From the NCBI GenBank assembly GCA_019114715.1, contig DXEZ01000341.1, forward strand, positions 1-11,011: 11,011 nucleotides of DNA, in the 5' to 3' direction. Within the stretch, counting starts at the first letter, position 1. Each line of letters starts with the position of its first letter. Of the stretch, positions 8,784-11,011 are shown piece after piece. The translations under genes and the position numbers were made by a program. The stretch comes from Candidatus Sphingobacterium stercoripullorum (GTDB lineage: Bacteria; Bacteroidota; Bacteroidia; Sphingobacteriales; Sphingobacteriaceae). Under the pieces are notes generated by a model. That model saw nothing but the letters and a program-made list of their open reading frames with translations, ran no database searches and was not told the DNA's origin.

Positions 8784-8824
8784 AACAAGTTGCCCTTTGC
8801 TGTAATCACAAAGGGCAACTTGTT
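8784..8824 (-). terminator. Strong stem-loop, terminator of the ybaB-UPF0173 unit
   Basis: A perfect 16-bp stem, AACAAGTTGCCCTTTG (8784-8799) with its complement at 8809-8824, closes a 9-base loop. It lies 69 bases past the UPF0173 stop codon on the minus strand. The minus-strand sequence after the stem is T-rich (TTGTTATTATT), as for an intrinsic terminator. The plus-strand side is also T-rich, so it could work both ways, but no plus-strand gene leads into it. It would insulate the GH28 operon from read-through. Confidence 0.75.
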
Positions 8825-8893
8825 CGTTGTTGTTATTCATTTGAGTATGAAAAACAAATCACATTTATTCGTAATTTTTAAAAAAACTAATTA

Positions 8894-9577
8894 CTACAGG
8901 CTTATTTCCTCACCAATATCAAGCAAGAGCAAGGAAACATCCTGGTTTGCAAACTTATGCTTTGCATCTTGTTTATCTATTGTAATTGGAGGAAAAGTAT
9001 TGTAATGAATACCCACAACGTTATTCACGTGCAGTATTTGAGCAGCGCGAAGCGCATCGTGTACATCCATCGTATAATGGCCACCTAAAGGGAGAAATGC
9101 ACAATCTAACTTCAAATCGGTCAATAACTTCATCTCCATAGTTAGGCTTGTATCTCCTGCAAAGTAAATTTTCTTATTGTCTACAAAGAATACAAAACCA
9201 GCCGCATGACCTCCATACCTTCCGTCGGGTGTGCTGTTGGTGTGTGCAGCATAAACCATTTTCACCTGACCAAAAGGGAGATCTAGCGTACCACCTAAGT
9301 TAAACTCTATAACTTTATCATCCGCTACACCTTGATCGCGCACCCATGCCGCTGTCTCCACTATCGCGCAGACCGTAGCACCACTTTGATCGTAAATTTT
9401 CTTCATATCAGCCACATGATCTTCATGTCCGTGGCTTAGAAATATATAATCTGGCTTAATATTGTCAATATCAATATGGCTTGCCTTATCGTTGTAACTA
9501 ATAAACGGATCCACTAATACTTTTATACCATCGAAATCAAATTCAACACACGAGTGACCGTAATAGGAAACTTTCAT
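8894..9577 (-). CDS. UPF0173 metal-dependent hydrolase, metallo-beta-lactamase fold
   Basis: Cytoplasmic protein of 227 residues, the usual length for the UPF0173 family. The fold and probable metal centre are clear: SHGHEDH (48-54) gives His49, His51, Asp53 and His54; a further histidine lies in AAHTNS (His112); FAGDTS supplies Asp142; and GIHYNTFP supplies His191. The N-terminal GHSCVEFDFDG and LVDPF blocks and the LPLGGHYTMDVHDA block (162-175) are also typical. The physiological substrate of the family is not established, so only a hydrolase role can be given. It starts 17 bases after the ybaB stop codon on the same strand, so the two are probably co-transcribed. No signal peptide or membrane segment is seen. 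Confidence 0.93.
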   Translation of the reverse strand: MKVSYYGHSCVEFDFDGIKVLVDPFISYNDKASHIDIDNIKPDYIFLSHGHEDHVADMKKIYDQSGATVCAIVETAAWVRDQGVADDKVIEFNLGGTLDLPFGQVKMVYAAHTNSTPDGRYGGHAAGFVFFVDNKKIYFAGDTSLTMEMKLLTDLKLDCAFLPLGGHYTMDVHDALRAAQILHVNNVVGIHYNTFPPITIDKQDAKHKFANQDVSLLLLDIGEEISL

Positions 9578-9594
9578 ATTTCAATCTTTTAAAA

Positions 9595-9915
9595 CTATTT
9601 AAACATATTGCCTAATGCACCAAGACCACCTAGCCCACCTAACATATCTTGGGTTACTGTTTGCATTTCTGTCTGGCTGATGCTTTCAGCCTGTTCCAAA
9701 GCTTTATTTGCAGCTACTGCTATAAGCTCTTGCAGCTCTTCTCTTTCGCACTGTTTATAGAAATCTTCATCGATAATAACCTCTTTGATTTCTTTATCGG
9801 CGCTAGCAATAACTCTAATTTTTCCAGACTCCACCTCTCCTTGGACCGAGATAGACTGTAAGCGGGCTTTAACCTCCTCCGCTTTCTTCTTCGCATCATT
9901 TAACTTATCCCACAT
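9595..9915 (-). CDS. ybaB: YbaB/EbfC nucleoid-associated protein
   Basis: Small DNA-binding protein of 106 residues; YbaB/EbfC proteins form dimers that bind DNA and associate with the nucleoid. The layout is typical: an N-terminal charged helix (about 1-22, DKLNDAKKKAEEVKARL), a central beta-sheet region (QGEVESGKIRVIASADKEIKEV, from about 25, ending in VIIDEDFY), a long helix (about 58-97) and a glycine-rich tail, GGLGGLGALGNMFK. The tail is common in the family. In many bacteria ybaB lies next to dnaX and recR; here neither is present and the partner is the UPF0173 gene downstream. No clear ribosome binding site precedes the ATG; GAGG lies too far upstream to be convincing. Confidence 0.92.
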   Translation of the reverse strand: MWDKLNDAKKKAEEVKARLQSISVQGEVESGKIRVIASADKEIKEVIIDEDFYKQCEREELQELIAVAANKALEQAESISQTEMQTVTQDMLGGLGGLGALGNMFK

Positions 9916-9934
9916 GATATAATATTTAATACCT

Positions 9935-9966
9935 CAAAAGTTATATTTTTCACTCGAAAAACCAAA
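9935..9966 (-). promoter_or_regulatory. Candidate Bacteroidota-type promoter for ybaB
   Basis: The minus strand carries TTTG (9966-9963), a 20-base spacer and AACTTTTG (9942-9935). This fits the Bacteroidota sigma-ABfr pattern of TTTG near -33 and TAnnTTTG near -7, with one mismatch in the -7 box. Transcription would begin near 9928, leaving a leader of roughly a dozen bases before the ybaB ATG. The region is AT-rich, so chance agreement is possible. Confidence 0.42.
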
Positions 9967-10119
9967 TTATACGAATAATTTAAAACAAATATGTTCATTC
10001 TCCATTAATCTTTTCTAGGAATCTACCTTAAAAAGGGTTTAGCGGAAAGTCACACTTAAAATTTAGAAATCTTACTTATAAAGGTTCTGTTCTATGTTAA
10101 AATTAATTATTATTGCACC

Positions 10120-10611
10120 ATGGAAATTGTAGAAAGAATATTATCGCACGCTATATATAACAATGAGCCTCTTACGGAGGATTTCGAAGACTTTGTAAAT
10201 ATATTGGTTCATAAACTCAAGTTTGTAAGTGAGGAAAACAGACCGCAGGTCTGTATTATTGACCAACAAGATGGAGTTCTCGCTATTGAGAAACCGGAGT
10301 TTAAAGATGTATTGGAAGTTGCAGGAGGTAGAATATGCACCGATATCCAAGATGCAGAAAAAATCATATTCATTCAGCATAATGGAGCGCTTTACCCGCA
10401 GCTTAGTCAGTGGATGGGAGACTCCGCATTTATAGCATCCACAGCATTTAAAAACAACGAGGTTTACATCATCAATAACAAAGAGACCATTCATCCTAAA
10501 ACAGCGAATGATCTCCAAGTGAAGCTAGAAGTGCTCTCAGAGATCATTCAACCAACATATTTCATGTTCGGCAGGGAAAATGATTTTTGGGTAAAATTCG
10601 AAGTGAATTAA
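10120..10611 (+). CDS. Conserved-looking cytoplasmic protein of unknown function, binding-protein-like C-terminus
   Basis: The only plus-strand gene here: 163 residues, no signal peptide and no membrane segment, so probably cytoplasmic. I do not recognise a named family. The C-terminal half recalls the last lobe of iron- or cobalamin-type periplasmic binding proteins: a WMGDSAFIASTAFKNNEVYII stretch (98-118) like the 'protein-variable-name W..L.AVKNGRVY.I' ending, then LQVKLEVLSEIIQPTYF (132-148) like 'L.LE.LAEIIHPE.F'. This likeness is by eye and weak. If real, it would be a half-size protein lacking the N-terminal lobe and export signal. It is divergent from ybaB with 204 bases between, and its stop overlaps that of the next gene on the other strand. 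The ATG has no Shine-Dalgarno sequence; the leader is A/T-rich. That it is a real gene is likely from length, ordinary composition and fit between neighbours. Confidence 0.75.
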   Translation: MEIVERILSHAIYNNEPLTEDFEDFVNILVHKLKFVSEENRPQVCIIDQQDGVLAIEKPEFKDVLEVAGGRICTDIQDAEKIIFIQHNGALYPQLSQWMGDSAFIASTAFKNNEVYIINNKETIHPKTANDLQVKLEVLSEIIQPTYFMFGRENDFWVKFEVN

Positions 10612-11011
10612 GAGTATTTTTTCCTCAGTACCGCATAAAGTTTTTCTACTGTTTCAGGTTTCGATGCCCAGTTATTTTTCAAAGCATAATTTGTTTGCAA
10701 AAAGGCATCGGCTTCTGCTAGGTTATCAAAACGGTTCAATAGTTCTATAGCCTCGCTATATGCTAGGCTGTAACCGTTAAAAAGGTCTCTAATTATTAAA
10801 AGCTTATCGTTCAAGCTGACCGCCGTTTTAAGGTCTACTGCAGGTTTTCCACCGCGCGCCCCCTGATTTAGCGTTTGATTGAGAGAATGCTGCAAACCAC
10901 TACTCGCTGAGGGCGCTGCTGGGCTCTCAACCTTTTGTTGCTGCTGCATACGTTGCTGCTGCAAGCGCTCATTTAATGTAAGCGGTCTACTTGGCTCCTC
11001 AGCTTCAGGCC
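10608..11011 (-). CDS. C-terminal part of an uncharacterised Bacteroidota protein, 5' end beyond window
   Basis: The minus-strand frame is open from the right edge to a TAA at 10608-10610, giving about 134 residues of C-terminus. There is no convincing start: a TTG at 10964 lies within a glutamine run and the frame continues upstream of it (PEAEEPSRPLTLNERL...), so the gene is cut by the window. The visible part has a low-complexity linker rich in Gln, Pro, Ala and Ser, followed by a compact, probably helical domain of about 75 residues with SLNDKLLIIRDLFNGYSLAY, SEAIELLNRFDNLAEADAFL and LKNNWASKPETVEKLYAVL. This end resembles conserved hypothetical proteins of Bacteroidota as I remember them; no function can be given. 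The stop codon overlaps the end of the plus-strand neighbour. Confidence 0.82.
   Translation of the reverse strand, partial: PEAEEPSRPLTLNERLQQQRMQQQQKVESPAAPSASSGLQHSLNQTLNQGARGGKPAVDLKTAVSLNDKLLIIRDLFNGYSLAYSEAIELLNRFDNLAEADAFLQTNYALKNNWASKPETVEKLYAVLRKKYS
10937..10963 (-). repeat. Short tandem repeat encoding a glutamine-rich run
   Basis: GTTGCTGCTGCA occurs at 10937-10948 and 10952-10963, a period of 15 bases (five codons), encoding QQQRM/QQQQK in the right-edge gene. Copy number could vary by in-frame slippage, which would only change the linker length. Confidence 0.6.

Larger units (their letters stand above)
8543..8893. promoter_or_regulatory. 351-base intergenic region upstream of the GH28 operon
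   Basis: No credible gene is seen here. On the minus strand it should carry the promoter and activator sites for the GH28 operon in its part near 8543-8760, and the 3' end of the UPF0173 unit beyond that. The best -7 candidate is CATCTTTG (8634-8627, one mismatch to the Bacteroidota TAnnTTTG), but the nearest TTG upstream is 23 bases away, longer than usual, so no promoter is called. Several dyads and one direct repeat in it are listed separately. It is the natural place for HTCS binding, which is inference. Confidence 0.6.

Noticed and set aside
8784..8824. Inverted repeat as the end of an insertion sequence or an attachment site
   Set aside because: No transposase or integrase, no paired distant copy and no target-site duplication were seen; position after a stop codon and T-rich flanks fit a terminator.
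8790..9005. Plus-strand open frame of 71 codons across the terminator and the UPF0173 3' end
   Set aside because: It starts inside the 16-bp stem and runs antisense into the UPF0173 coding region; no motifs or leader support it.
10141..10518. Minus-strand open frame of 125 codons
   Set aside because: It is fully antisense to the 163-residue gene. Its translation is rich in Cys and hydrophobic residues in no pattern, while the plus-strand frame fits between its neighbours.
10608..10964. TTG at 10964 as the start of a 118-residue gene
   Set aside because: The frame stays open to the window edge with sensible sequence, and the TTG lies within a glutamine-rich run with no leader, so the gene is cut rather than short.

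Overview
The window looks like chromosome from an AT-rich Bacteroidota, most likely a Sphingobacteriaceae-type organism (Sphingobacterium or Pedobacter relative). Three things point there: a single-polypeptide hybrid two-component regulator (HTCS) next to plant-polysaccharide hydrolases, starts with little or no Shine-Dalgarno sequence, and a promoter candidate of the Bacteroidota -33/-7 type. The genus is inference; the phylum is well supported.

Positions 1-8542 are a minus-strand carbohydrate-utilisation block. In transcription order it runs: a secreted GH28 polygalacturonase-family enzyme (7211-8542), a secreted GH106-type alpha-L-rhamnosidase-like enzyme (4399-7137), and an HTCS of at least 1446 residues that runs off the left edge (1-4340). 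The gaps are 73 and 58 bases, all genes share one strand, and no convincing terminator separates them, so one operon is likely. GH28 and GH106 together suggest attack on a rhamnose- and galacturonate-containing pectin such as rhamnogalacturonan. The HTCS would sense an oligosaccharide product in the periplasm and activate the locus through its C-terminal AraC-type domain. No SusC/SusD pair lies in the window.

Positions 8543-8893 hold no gene. They contain the upstream region of the GH28 gene, with several small dyads and a short direct repeat, and a strong 16-bp perfect stem-loop that probably terminates the next minus-strand unit.

Positions 8894-9915 are a two-gene minus-strand unit of housekeeping type: ybaB/ebfC (nucleoid-associated protein), then a UPF0173 metallo-beta-lactamase-fold hydrolase 17 bases downstream. 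A plausible promoter lies just upstream of ybaB.

Positions 10120-11011 contain a plus-strand gene for a 163-residue protein of unknown function, which faintly resembles the end of a periplasmic binding protein. It converges on the 3' part of a minus-strand gene of unknown function that enters from the right edge. Their stop codons share the same TTAA.

I saw no tRNA, rRNA, CRISPR array, insertion sequence, phage gene or frameshifted gene. Most of the window is ordinary. The points most worth following are the unusual GH28 active-site motifs, the hydrolase-plus-HTCS arrangement, and the 163-residue protein.
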